From contig CAJQMR010000007.1 in assembly GCA_905479495.1 (NCBI GenBank), positions 248,001-312,000 of the forward strand: a DNA stretch of 64,000 nucleotides, in the 5' to 3' direction. Both the position numbers and the translations under genes were made by a program. Positions 53,236-61,248 of the stretch are shown one piece after another (within the stretch, counting starts at the first letter, position 1; every line of letters starts with the position of its first letter). The notes beneath the pieces were generated by a model. It was not told the origin of the DNA. It ran no database searches and saw only the letters and a list, made by a program, of their open reading frames with translations. This stretch comes from an uncultured Anaerolineae bacterium (lineage in GTDB: Bacteria > Chloroflexota > Anaerolineae > Promineifilales > Promineifilaceae).

Positions 53236-54445
53236 TTTTTCTAATGTGGATAGAGGAGAACCCAAGGGGTTTTTATCAACAGATTTCGCAGATAAAAAAA
53301 TCTGTCAAATCTGCGAAATCTTTGTTTATTTTCTTGCCTATTGTAGCGACGCAATCGGGAAACCGACCCCAGCACTGGTCAGGGCGAAAGCTTCAAGGAT
53401 TGCCCTGCTTTGCCAGGGTTTGCTGCTTTTGTGCCTGTCTGCCTGCGTAACTGTGTCGCAACCAGCCTTACCGACTCTGGCACCAACGGCCGTTCCCCTG
53501 GCAACAGCCACAACAGCCACCACCAACACACCACCACCCGCCACGCTCACCTTGCCCGCAACGGCCGTTCCCGCTACAGATACCCCTGTCATCAACCTGG
53601 AAAATGCAGCGCCCACGGCAGAGGCAACAATCGCCATACCCACAGCAACCGAGACGGCCGTTCCCACAGCCAGCGCGACGATAACTAGCACTTTAACAGT
53701 AACGGCCGTAACTTCACCAACTGTCAGCGTTATTGGCACGTCGGTTCTGGGGCGGCCCATCTTCGATTACCAGTTTGGCAATGGACCCACGCAGGTGATT
53801 TTTGTGGGTGGCATTCATGGTGGCTACGAGTGGAACACCATTTTGCTGGCCTATGAAGTCATCGATTATTACACGGCCAACCCGCAGCTGATTCCCGATT
53901 CGCTAACCGTACACATCATCCCTTCCGCCAACCCCGATGGCCAGTATTTGGTTACCAACCACAGCGAGCGGTTCCAGCCATCTGAAGTGGTTGGTGACCC
54001 GTTTTCCGGTCGCTTTAACGCCAACAACGTTGACCTGAACCGCAATTGGGATTGTGCTTGGGCACCAACGGCCATCTGGCGGGATGCAGAAGTAAGTGGT
54101 GGCCCACGGCCGTTTTCTGAGCCGGAGAGCGTTGTCTTGCGTGACTTCATCCTGCCCAAAAACCCGGCCGTCGTCGTGTTTTGGCACAGCGCTGCCAACG
54201 GTGTTTTTGCCGCAGGCTGCCCAGACACACACGCACCATCGCTAGCCTTTGCACATGTGTATGGCCAGGCTGCCAACTATCCTATCTATGAGCGTTTTAC
54301 CAGCTATGAAATTACGGGCGATGCTGGCGATTGGCTAAGCACGCAAGGCATAGCATCTATTTCAATTGAACTCATGAACCACCAGTCACTAGACTTATCA
54401 CAGAATCTAAATGGCGTCCAGGCCACTCTTGACCATTTGAAGTAG
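53225..54445 (+). CDS. M14-like zinc carboxypeptidase lipoprotein
   Basis: 406 residues as read from ATG 53225, which overlaps the kinase stop by 11 bp. The first ~57 residues run through an intergenic-type repeat and look non-native. The lipoprotein signal (IALLCQGLLLLCLSACV, lipobox Cys74) suggests the real start is near codon 58, perhaps a CTG or other unusual codon, or that translation begins at 53225 with an internal signal. A Thr/Pro/Ala-rich linker reaches ~165. The M14-like domain (~170-406) has HGGYEWN, NVDLNRNWDCAW, VVFWHSAANG and SIELMNH, so zinc ligands and catalytic Glu appear present. Likely trims peptides (perhaps peptidoglycan stems) outside the membrane. Confidence 0.78.
   Translation: MATDFSNVDRGEPKGFLSTDFADKKICQICEIFVYFLAYCSDAIGKPTPALVRAKASRIALLCQGLLLLCLSACVTVSQPALPTLAPTAVPLATATTATTNTPPPATLTLPATAVPATDTPVINLENAAPTAEATIAIPTATETAVPTASATITSTLTVTAVTSPTVSVIGTSVLGRPIFDYQFGNGPTQVIFVGGIHGGYEWNTILLAYEVIDYYTANPQLIPDSLTVHIIPSANPDGQYLVTNHSERFQPSEVVGDPFSGRFNANNVDLNRNWDCAWAPTAIWRDAEVSGGPRPFSEPESVVLRDFILPKNPAVVVFWHSAANGVFAAGCPDTHAPSLAFAHVYGQAANYPIYERFTSYEITGDAGDWLSTQGIASISIELMNHQSLDLSQNLNGVQATLDHLK
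53281..53321. repeat. 13-bp inverted repeat inside the annotated start region
   Basis: AGATTTCGCAGAT (53281-53293) pairs perfectly with 53309-53321. Part of the left arm (ACAGATTTCGCAGA, 53279-53292) recurs at 14844-14857. It is an interspersed repeat that lies within the reading frame of the M14-like gene and argues that the frame's first ~57 codons are not ancestral. Confidence 0.55.
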
Positions 54446-54706
54446 GAATTTTCGGACGATAACAGGGTGATTTAAGCTTGATGGCAAGATCATACAGGAG
54501 TGCCCAGAGGTGCCTCCAAGCCTGTCGCTCCCGTGCGCGTATAATGGGTCAACCTCATAGTAGGTTGGCTCATTTGCTTTATGGTTGAGAACCAGATGAT
54601 AATTTGACCGCAGCGTCAAAGCAACAATCTTCCCGTCCTGGACATAGGCGCGCTCGACAATTAGATTCACCAGCTCGTGACGGCTTTCGTCATCCTTAGC
54701 AAACCG
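54407..54706 (-). pseudogene. Possible C-terminal remnant of a recombinase
   Basis: An open frame without a proper start (a stop lies just upstream at 54707-54709). Its first ~40 residues (LVNLIVERAYVQDGKIVALT) resemble the C-terminal segment of large serine recombinases. The rest looks unrelated. It abuts the truncated IS110 gene, consistent with a remnant cut by insertion. Weak evidence. Confidence 0.3.
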
Positions 54707-55373
54707 TCAAAACATGAAGTCGTCTATTGGCCCGAAACGGCTCGGCCTTCTCCAACAATCCCAAGGTATCCAGGCGTTGCCTGACAAACTCATGCCTGGG
54801 AATATCTTGAGAGCGCGCCAGTCGATGCTCAGTGGCCCACCGCAGAAAAGATCTGGCGATTGCCTGCACATCAGCCTGATGATCGGCTTCTTTTTTGGTC
54901 AACACATGCCAAATCACAACAAGTAGCTTGCGCGCAATGGCCGTAATAACCTTTAGTTTGCCAATGCGATTGGCTAATCTTTCAAACTGTTGCTGCCAAT
55001 ACGCCGAGAAACGGACAGCTATCCAGGCTGAGTTGACCAGGGCAGTTCTCAATTCCCGCCGCCCTAGTTTACTAATTTTGCCCGTTTGAAAGGAATTCCC
55101 CGAAGCCCGAACGCGAGCGCCCAGGCCAGCATAGCCAACTAACTGGGCAGCTGAGGGAAACCGCCGAATGTCACCGATGGCCGCCAGGATGGTCATACCG
55201 GTGTACAAACCAACGCCAGGGAGTTGCATAATGAACGTCATCATTTCTGACCAATAGTCGTCTGTGGATCGTGCTGCGATACGAGCTTCTGCTTCCTGAA
55301 TTTGTTGGTTGAGATAATGCAGCGATTGCCAATGATGGGTGATTTGCATTGATTCGACCTCATTCAAAGACAA
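54696..55373 (-). pseudogene. IS110-family transposase, N-terminal half missing
   Basis: 225 residues, covering the IS116/IS110/IS902 C-terminal domain: LPGVGLYTGMTILAAIGDI, RFPSAAQLVGYAGLGARVR, and LGRRELRTALVNSAW with the Ser of the active site expected nearby. The N-terminal DEDD catalytic domain is absent, cut by the ISAs1 fragment at ~55375. Not functional alone. Confidence 0.82.
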
Positions 55374-55861
55374 ATCCTTCCACCTTCCACTTGTCCCAGC
55401 ATCACCCCTTCCCCGGGAAGATAAACAGCCAGTAAATGAACCCCTTGTGTCTCTCCCTTTGGTATTGTGCCGCGCAGCGTTTTGCCATCCATCACCACCA
55501 GTCGGCTCTCCTGTCCGCCATAGGTTTCATGCAGATAGCGTCTAAACAGTTCGGCTAACCTTTCTTCATCAATCACCTTTTCTAGTATTGTGCGATACGT
55601 GTTGAGGCAGGGCGTCCGCTGGTGGTGACTTTCCCACAACGGCAACAAAGCCGCTTGCCGCTTTCGGACCCAGCTGGAAATGGCGCTGGGCTTGTCGCAG
55701 CCAGCCAGCTTGGCCATCAAGATGTAAGTCAGTAGCAACGGCAAGGGATAAATCTTGCCGCGATTGCTGCGCGTATCGGGCAATTGACTCAAATATTGTT
55801 GTAAATGGGCAAAATTGAAGGCAATGACCTGATTTCCATATGCTTCTAGGGTAATATTCAC
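55364..55861 (-). pseudogene. ISAs1-family transposase, C-terminal part missing
   Basis: 165 residues of an ISAs1-type transposase: LPDTRSNRGKIYPLPLLLTY at the start, AISSWVRKRQ, then VVMDGKTLRGT, the catalytic Asp segment. It ends a few residues after LAVYLPGEGVMLGQVE, where the IS110 sequence begins. The distal catalytic residues are lost. Confidence 0.82.
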
Positions 55862-55864
55862 GAT

Positions 55865-55920
55865 AGAGCACCTCTTGGTTTGGTTTTGTGATAATTACCA
55901 ATTTAACCAATTGGTGCTCT
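55865..55920. repeat. 16-bp imperfect inverted repeat at ISAs1 fragment
   Basis: AGAGCACCTCTTGGTT (55865-55880) pairs at 14 of 16 positions with 55905-55920. It lies just upstream of the ISAs1 reading frame. It could be a sub-terminal IS element or a hairpin limiting read-through into the transposase. Confidence 0.45.
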
Positions 55921-56659
55921 TTCGTGCATTTTTCCTTTTACTGAAAAACCCTTGTGCCAAGGCTCGGGACGGATACACGACGTCACGCACACATTCGGCT
56001 TTCAGCGTGGCAAAGAAACTTTCGGCTGGTGCGTTATCGTAGCAATTGCCCCGTCGGCTCATACTCACTCGCACTTGATGATCGGCTAGGAGCTGCTGGT
56101 AATCACCACTGGCATACTGGCTACCCTGGTCAGAGTGATGCAGCAGTCCTGGCTGTGGATGATGGTTCTTGAATGCCATCCGAAACGTATCCAGCACCAG
56201 TTGTCGATGTAGGGTGGTTTGCATCGACCAACCAACAATTTTGCGGGAATACAGGTCCAACAGCACCGCCAGATAAAGCCAGCCTTTGGCGGTGGCCAGA
56301 TAGGTGATGTCGCCCAGCCAGATTTGGTTGGGTCTGACCGCCGTAAACTGTTGATTGAGCACGTTGGCCACAACCGGGAAGCGGTGATTCGATTGCGTCG
56401 TGACCTTGTAACTCCGTTTACAGCGGGCCTGAATGACGTGCAATCGCATCAGCTGGGTCACCCGCTTGCGGCTGTAACGGATACCTTCTCGACGCAGCGC
56501 CGCATAGATACGGGGGCTGCCATACACGCCTTTGTTGCGGCGGTGGTGTAGGCGAATGAGCGCTAACAATGTTTCGTTGGCCATCTTTCGGGCACTTGGT
56601 TTCCGTTCACGCCAGGTATAATAGCCGCTGCGGGAAACCTGGAGTACCTGACACATCAA
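55895..56659 (-). pseudogene. IS3-family orfB (DDE transposase), end truncated
   Basis: 254 residues by its own ATG, but the natural product is an OrfAB fusion. The rve domain has GDITYLAT, HHSDQGSQYAS and NAPAESFFATLK, so D, D and E are all present. After YPSRALAQ the sequence turns into unrelated residues (GFFSKRKNARK), at the point where the 18-nt IS end found at 55936-55953 begins; about 40 residues are missing. The open frame upstream of the ATG encodes the usual RFQFIHDHRRRYSVELM. Confidence 0.8.
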
Positions 56660-56703
56660 CTCGACAGAATAACGGCGGCGATGGTCATGGATGAACTGAA
56701 ATC

Positions 56704-57000
56704 TCAGCTCTTTGCGCGCGCGAAGATGGCCGTCGCTTTTTTTAAGATTTCATTCTCCAGCTGCGCTTTCCGCAATTCTTGGCGCAGCCGAGCAATTTCG
56801 GCATCCCGTTCTTTCATTCGCCCTTGGCCAGGGAAGGCCTGATCCGGATCATCGGCCAGCTCATGCCGCCAACGGAACAGACTGCTTTTGCTTAGGCCTA
56901 GTTCGTCGGCGACTTCTGCGACTGTGCGGTCGCTTTCGTGTGAAAGCCTGACAGCCTCTAACTTGAATTCTCGGGAATACGATTTAGTACGCTTTTTCAT
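56704..57000 (-). CDS. IS3-family orfA with -1 frameshift site
   Basis: 98 residues from ATG 57000 (AGGAGAG upstream; the longer frame to 57033 is less likely). HTH: KSYSREFKLEAVRL, VAEVADELGLSKSSLFRWR; leucine-zipper-like end RLRQELRKAQLENEILKKA. A run of seven A followed by G on the minus strand (56743-56736) is the standard IS3 slippery site; a -1 shift there enters the orfB frame exactly. OrfA is complete, while the OrfAB product would lack its end. Confidence 0.85.
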   Translation of the reverse strand: MKKRTKSYSREFKLEAVRLSHESDRTVAEVADELGLSKSSLFRWRHELADDPDQAFPGQGRMKERDAEIARLRQELRKAQLENEILKKATAIFARAKS

Positions 57001-57197
57001 GAAGCTCTCTCCTGTTTCGTGGCACAGTATCATAACTTACTGTCCATCCAAACGGGTAAAGCCCAGATGCAAAGTTTTCTTTCTGTTGCTTCGTTCCTGC
57101 ATCTTAAGATAACCAGTGTGGCCTAGTTGATATTGTGGATGGGATTGACTTCTTATAATTTGAGCATATTTAAAGGGTTTTCTCTGGAGGGAATTCC

Positions 57198-58358
57198 ATG
57201 AATTGGTTCACACGTAAAATTGGCTGGACGGCCGTTTTTCTATTTACAATCATCTGGCTATTGTCGGGAACGGCCGTTTCCGCCCAATCCAATTATCCAA
57301 CCGCCAACGATCTGTATGTGAATGATTACGCCAGCGTCATCAGCAGCACAGATGAGGCGCAGATTCGCGATCTGCTGGCGGAGTATGAAGCCAACAATGG
57401 CGTGCAAATGACGGTGCTGACGGTGCGCTCCATCAGCGAGTACAACACGGGGGATGCGACCATTGAGCAGTTTGCTACTCATTTATTTAACGAGTGGGGC
57501 ATTGGTCAGGCTAGCCGCAACGATGGGGTGCTTTTTTTAGTGGCGGTTGAAGATCGGGAGCTGCGTATTGAGCTGGGATCGGCGTATGGAGTGGAATTTA
57601 ACGGCCGTATGCAGCGCATCATCGACCAGATCATCATTCCTTATTTTCGCCAGGAAAATTACAGTTTGGGGATTCATGAAGGCAGCCGGGCCATTGTGGC
57701 CGACCTGCGCGGCGAGATTTATGAATCGTTAGCGGAGACACGTGGCGGAACGACTGCCTCACCCGTATCGCCTTCTGCCACAAGTTCGAGCGAGACAACG
57801 TCAACGGCCGTTCGCTACCCCGCCATATTTTATAGATTAGAGGAGATTTTGATTGGTTTGGGTGTTGTGGGCACCCCGTTGGGCGGCCTGCTGTTTGCCC
57901 GCTATCGTCGCAATAGGCCACGCCAATGCAACAATTGCCAGTCAATGATGACTCGTTTAGATGAACGGGCTGACGATGCTTATTTGGATAAGGGACAAAT
58001 TACGGAAGAAAATATTGGCTCAGTTGATTATGACGTGTGGGTTTGTGGTAGTTGCCAGAACCGTGAAGTGATTCCTTACAAAAACTGGCTGCGACGATAC
58101 GGCCGTTGTAACAACTGCCACTACCGGACCATCAGCAACAGCTCAAAAGTTATATCTTCTGCCACTTACACCAGCACCGGCCTGCGAGAGAACCGCGCCT
58201 ATTGCAACCATTGTCACCATGAAGAAATCACACAATCAGTTATTCCAAGGAAGGTAAGATCAACCAGCAGTTCCAGCTCCGGGAGTCGTTCATCTCGTTC
58301 TAGCAGCTCGTTTGGCGGCGGCAGATCTTCTGGCGGTGGGGCAAGTGGCAAATGGTAA
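57198..58358 (+). CDS. TPM-domain membrane protein (YgcG-type) with Zn-ribbon
   Basis: 386 residues. A signal peptide (~1-30, WTAVFLFTIIWLLSGTAVSA) and a TPM domain at ~38-170 (VNDYASVISSTDEAQI, FNEWGIGQASRNDGVLFLVA, IELGSAYGVEFNG) lie outside the membrane. A membrane helix sits at ~220-238 (ILIGLGVVGTPLGGLLFARY). The cytoplasmic part has Cys pairs (CNNCQSMM, CGSCQN, CNNCHY, CNHCHH), two zinc ribbons. It ends in Ser/Gly repeats (SSFGGGRSSGGGASGKW), as is common in this family. The function of TPM proteins is uncertain (phosphatase activity and photosystem repair are reported for plant members). GGAGG precedes the ATG. Two ACGGCCGT sites lie in the signal peptide. Confidence 0.83.
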   Translation: MNWFTRKIGWTAVFLFTIIWLLSGTAVSAQSNYPTANDLYVNDYASVISSTDEAQIRDLLAEYEANNGVQMTVLTVRSISEYNTGDATIEQFATHLFNEWGIGQASRNDGVLFLVAVEDRELRIELGSAYGVEFNGRMQRIIDQIIIPYFRQENYSLGIHEGSRAIVADLRGEIYESLAETRGGTTASPVSPSATSSSETTSTAVRYPAIFYRLEEILIGLGVVGTPLGGLLFARYRRNRPRQCNNCQSMMTRLDERADDAYLDKGQITEENIGSVDYDVWVCGSCQNREVIPYKNWLRRYGRCNNCHYRTISNSSKVISSATYTSTGLRENRAYCNHCHHEEITQSVIPRKVRSTSSSSSGSRSSRSSSSFGGGRSSGGGASGKW

Positions 58359-58403
58359 GTGGCCGTCCACAAATAAGTTTCCGGAATTGTGCGGACGGCT
58401 TGA

Positions 58404-58448
58404 AGTAAGCGGCCTTCTAATCAGGTAAGTTATTGTTGGCCGCTTACT
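58404..58448. terminator. Bidirectional terminator-like hairpin
   Basis: AGTAAGCGGCC (58404-58414) pairs perfectly with 58438-58448 around a 23-nt loop, between the convergent TPM gene and 58555-59259. A second, imperfect palindrome (GCCGTCC.../...GGACGGC) precedes it. Confidence 0.5.
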
Positions 58449-58554
58449 AAGTGCTCTGTTAACTAAATTATTTTGCAAAACAAAACCAACTAGAGCACTG
58501 GAAGCTTTGTGGGTTTGACCCAAAACTTGCCTAACAAAGCACTAAGTGTGGGTA

Positions 58555-59259
58555 CTATGTGGCACTGTTTTCTGCTTCCGCAGCCATCTCGGCTAGTAAA
58601 CCTGGGGCGTATAGACTAATAAGTTGACGAAATTGACGGAGAAGATTGGCCAGATAGTCTCTATTTACCTGCTCTGGGGCATCTTCAGGCGAGATGTTCA
58701 TAAGCATGTCTACAATGCCGTAGACCAGTGCAAAAGCCCCTGCTGGTGTTTCTTCCATCGCCAGGCTGTCGCCATTATATTTAACAATTTCCAGAAAAAT
58801 CTTCCAGGTGTCATTGAGGGGATCGTAGTACGTATACCGATTGAGCTTATCCCAAGCGTGAGGATTTTCCACAGCGGTTGCGTAGGCTTTCGTAAAATCA
58901 ACGGCGTAAAGGGCAATGAGACGCCGCAGCCAATCCCAAAACTGATCGGAGCAGTGGGCTTTTACGGGTTCGATTATTGAAGGTTCATTGCTGCGCCTTA
59001 ACGTTTCTAGCAGGAAAAAAACAGTATCTTCATCCACATACAGTTCCAGGCCGCTGATTATTTTGTAGAAGGTATCGCTGGAAACGGCCGTACGCAAATG
59101 TTCCCGAATGACCATCTCTATTGCTGCGGCGAGGGTTGTGTCCTCATTCAATTTGAATTGCAAAGCATCAATTATCACTGCCTGCTCCTCGGGTAAATCT
59201 GGCCAGGCATTTGTGACAGTTGTTTCAGACTGTGCTTGCGTTTCTTCGTTTGGACTCAT
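58555..59259 (-). CDS. Unknown soluble helical protein
   Basis: 234 residues, strongly acidic and helical, no signal or membrane segment. Segments such as DEDTVFFLLETLRRSN and DQFWDWLRRLIALYAVDFTKA suggest stacked helices. No family recognised. AGGAG precedes the ATG. It is downstream of 59323-60066 on the same strand with 63 bp between, and could form a two-gene unit with it. Convergent with the TPM gene. Confidence 0.6.
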   Translation of the reverse strand: MSPNEETQAQSETTVTNAWPDLPEEQAVIIDALQFKLNEDTTLAAAIEMVIREHLRTAVSSDTFYKIISGLELYVDEDTVFFLLETLRRSNEPSIIEPVKAHCSDQFWDWLRRLIALYAVDFTKAYATAVENPHAWDKLNRYTYYDPLNDTWKIFLEIVKYNGDSLAMEETPAGAFALVYGIVDMLMNISPEDAPEQVNRDYLANLLRQFRQLISLYAPGLLAEMAAEAENSAT

Positions 59260-59322
59260 TGTGATTTCTCCTGCTCTTGGTGCCTATTTGCCAATAAGTT
59301 AACGGAAATGGCGAGCGGCGAC

Positions 59323-60066
59323 TTAGTTCGGTTTAGCGTATTGGGTTTCCCCCCAGCCGCTGCTATTGATAGGTTGATTCGCGAGTGCCTGTTGGCGGGC
59401 AAATGTAGATCTGTTTGCTTGTGGATCAGCTTTTTGCTCGCGAAGGACGTTTGGCTTTTGCACTAGATTTAACTTCTCATCTTGCATTCTTTGATGTCTA
59501 ACTTTTATATCAATCAGAAGCGCACCGATTTTTCTACGCATACTGTCCAGTAAGTCATCAAGATTTCCCAGCAAGTCATCAATCTCTCCCAGCGAATTTA
59601 TATTTTCTTCCAAATGTTCAATGTCTCGATGCAATCTTTCAAACTGTGGGGGGCTTTCTGTTTTTGTGCTTGCAAAGGTTGTTGACTGGGCTACGGGTGA
59701 CTTGAAATCCGACCGCGCATTGCTGCGTTTTGCCCATGCGTCGCTATTGCTATCGTTGAGGCGATAATTGGCTCTGGTTGGTTTAGAGGAAAGTGGGTCC
59801 GAAGCTTGAGCGATGAATTCATCTAAATCTTTTCGTTTATTTCGGAGCAAGCTTACCAATTTATCAAATTTGTTTCTTCTATCGGCAAAGTTAACCAGCT
59901 CAAGCACTTTGATTTCGAAGATTTCATCCCCTAAATTGTCGTAGCAGCTTCCTAGATGATCATGCTCTTCGTCATCATCATGGCAAAGCAACCTGAATTC
60001 TGCTGAATTGTATTTTTCCACAATGTATTTTCTGATAGCAATTGAGGAATACCGTTGGTTTGGCAT
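59323..60066 (-). CDS. Unknown protein, N-terminal EAD-like or helical region plus coiled coil
   Basis: 247 residues. The N-terminus (QRYSSIAIRKYIVEKYNSAE, FRLLCHDDDEEHDHLGSCYD, LVSLLRNKRKDLDEFI) has the rhythm of an effector-associated domain: a helix ending FxLLCxD, then a turn and LVxLxR. A disordered linker is followed by a coiled coil (HRDIEHLEENINSLGEIDDL) at ~145-205, then a polar tail. If the EAD reading is right, it is an adaptor like the gene at 6172. AAGG lies eight bases before the ATG. The IR at 60167-60186 is upstream. Confidence 0.5.
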   Translation of the reverse strand: MPNQRYSSIAIRKYIVEKYNSAEFRLLCHDDDEEHDHLGSCYDNLGDEIFEIKVLELVNFADRRNKFDKLVSLLRNKRKDLDEFIAQASDPLSSKPTRANYRLNDSNSDAWAKRSNARSDFKSPVAQSTTFASTKTESPPQFERLHRDIEHLEENINSLGEIDDLLGNLDDLLDSMRRKIGALLIDIKVRHQRMQDEKLNLVQKPNVLREQKADPQANRSTFARQQALANQPINSSGWGETQYAKPN

Positions 60067-60166
60067 TTTGTACCTTGCCTGCCTGAATGTTGTTTTGTTC
60101 CAGATTGCCTTGCGAGATAGGCTTCAATTTTGCGGGTAGTCAACCAAATTATGTGGGATGAATATG

Positions 60167-60186
60167 GTCATTATCATTATAATGAC
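60167..60186. terminator. Short palindrome after dehalogenase gene
   Basis: GTCATTAT (60167-60174) and ATAATGAC (60179-60186) form an 8-bp stem with a 4-nt loop, 36 bases past the dehalogenase stop and ~100 bases before the next gene. Terminator or operator; the A+T-rich stem makes an operator equally possible. Confidence 0.35.
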
Positions 60187-60222
60187 AAACCCGGATATTT
60201 GGAAATCAATCTGTTGATTTGA

Positions 60223-61122
60223 TCAATCGTTGGCTACGGCCGTCCTGCCCATAAAGTCCAAAATATGCCCCGCAATCTCCTCGCCTTTGTCTTCCTGCAA
60301 AAAGTGTCCCGCGCCCTCGATGGTGATTTCTGGCTGGTCTTTGGCCCCAGGGATGGCGCGGCGGAACAGGGCATCGCCGCCACGGGTGATCGGATCGCCG
60401 TCGCTGAACATGACGAGTGCCGGTTTAGTCCAGCGGGTAAGCTGGCGCTGGGCGCGGCTCATCTCGGCCGCACCGGGGTCTTCCGGTTTGAGGGGAATAA
60501 GCAAGGGAAAAACGGCCGCTCCCGCTTTATAGTGTTCATCGGGGAAGGGGGCTTCATACGCCTGTACCACTTCTTTAGGCAACTGGGTCACGGTGCCGTT
60601 TTGAATGATGCGCCCGACGGGCAATTTGGTGCCAAAACGCTCTGAGGCGGCGCGCCACTGCATAAACGCGTCTGGCATGGGGAACATGCCCGTGGGCAGG
60701 CCAGTGTTCATGATCACCAGCCGGGCAAACCGCTCTGGTAGTTGGGTGGCGATGGTGAGACCAAGCAGGCCGCCCCAATCCTGGACAACGGCCGTAATTC
60801 CCCACAAATCCAGCGCCTCGATGAAACCCACCAGCATGTCTCGATGCATCTGGAAGCTGTAGGCGGCCGGGTCGGTGTATTTGTCGGAACGGCCGAATCC
60901 TACCAAATCTGGAGCAATCACACGGTGCTGCGCTGCCAGTGGCGGAATCATCTTGCGGTAAAGGTAAGACCAGCTTGGTTCGCCATGCAGGCAAAGAATG
61001 ACCTCGCCCGTACCCTCATCTACGGTGTGCAGCCGTAAACCGTTGATCTCCACGTATTTAGGTGCAAAGGGGAAGTCGGGCAGGTTGTCAAAACGGTCAT
61101 CGGGGGTGCGGATGATTTCCAT
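60223..61122 (-). CDS. Haloalkane dehalogenase (EC 3.8.1.5)
   Basis: 299 residues, the usual length. Alpha/beta-hydrolase with the oxyanion and halide-binding segment LCLHGEPSWSYLYRKM, nucleophile in VVQDWGGLLG (Asp115), the acid probably in FSDGDPITRG, and His in GAGHFLQED (His273). Trp next to the nucleophile is typical. HGEPSWSYLYR places it in the DhlA/DhmA branch. It converts haloalkanes to alcohol plus halide in the cytoplasm. AGGAG seven bases before the ATG. It is downstream of the asparaginase-family gene but a hairpin lies between them, so transcription may be separate. Two ACGGCCGT sites. Confidence 0.88.
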   Translation of the reverse strand: MEIIRTPDDRFDNLPDFPFAPKYVEINGLRLHTVDEGTGEVILCLHGEPSWSYLYRKMIPPLAAQHRVIAPDLVGFGRSDKYTDPAAYSFQMHRDMLVGFIEALDLWGITAVVQDWGGLLGLTIATQLPERFARLVIMNTGLPTGMFPMPDAFMQWRAASERFGTKLPVGRIIQNGTVTQLPKEVVQAYEAPFPDEHYKAGAAVFPLLIPLKPEDPGAAEMSRAQRQLTRWTKPALVMFSDGDPITRGGDALFRRAIPGAKDQPEITIEGAGHFLQEDKGEEIAGHILDFMGRTAVAND

Positions 61123-61159
61123 GAGTTACTCCTCAAAATAATAGGACGCTGATTGGCCT

Positions 61160-61190
61160 GATTCCCCTGATCAAAAAAATCAGGGGAATC
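61160..61190. terminator. Terminator-like hairpin with A/T loop
   Basis: GATTCCCCTGA (61160-61170) pairs perfectly with 61180-61190 around TCAAAAAAA. It lies between the asparaginase-family stop (61249) and the dehalogenase start (61122). Confidence 0.5.
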
Positions 61191-61220
61191 TGCGTACCAA
61201 TAAATAAATCGCTATTGGTT

Positions 61221-61242
61221 GGTCAATTTTTGAAAATTGACC
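61221..61242 (-). terminator. Hairpin directly after the asparaginase-family stop
   Basis: GGTCAATTTT (61221-61230) and AAAATTGACC (61233-61242) form a 10-bp stem, seven bases beyond the stop codon at 61249. Probable terminator of the asparaginase-family gene. Confidence 0.45.
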
Positions 61243-61248
61243 TACGGG

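Larger units (their letters stand above)
54696..57050 (-). mobile_element. Nested, truncated IS110, ISAs1 and IS3 fragments
   Basis: Four same-strand transposase pieces abut: IS110 C-terminal half, ISAs1 N-terminal half, IS3 orfB lacking its end, and IS3 orfA. Junctions fall at ~55375 (inside both IS110 and ISAs1 frames) and ~55953. None of the elements keeps both ends. The block has no ACGGCCGT site, unlike its flanks. It separates the kinase/peptidase region from ordinary genes. Confidence 0.75.
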
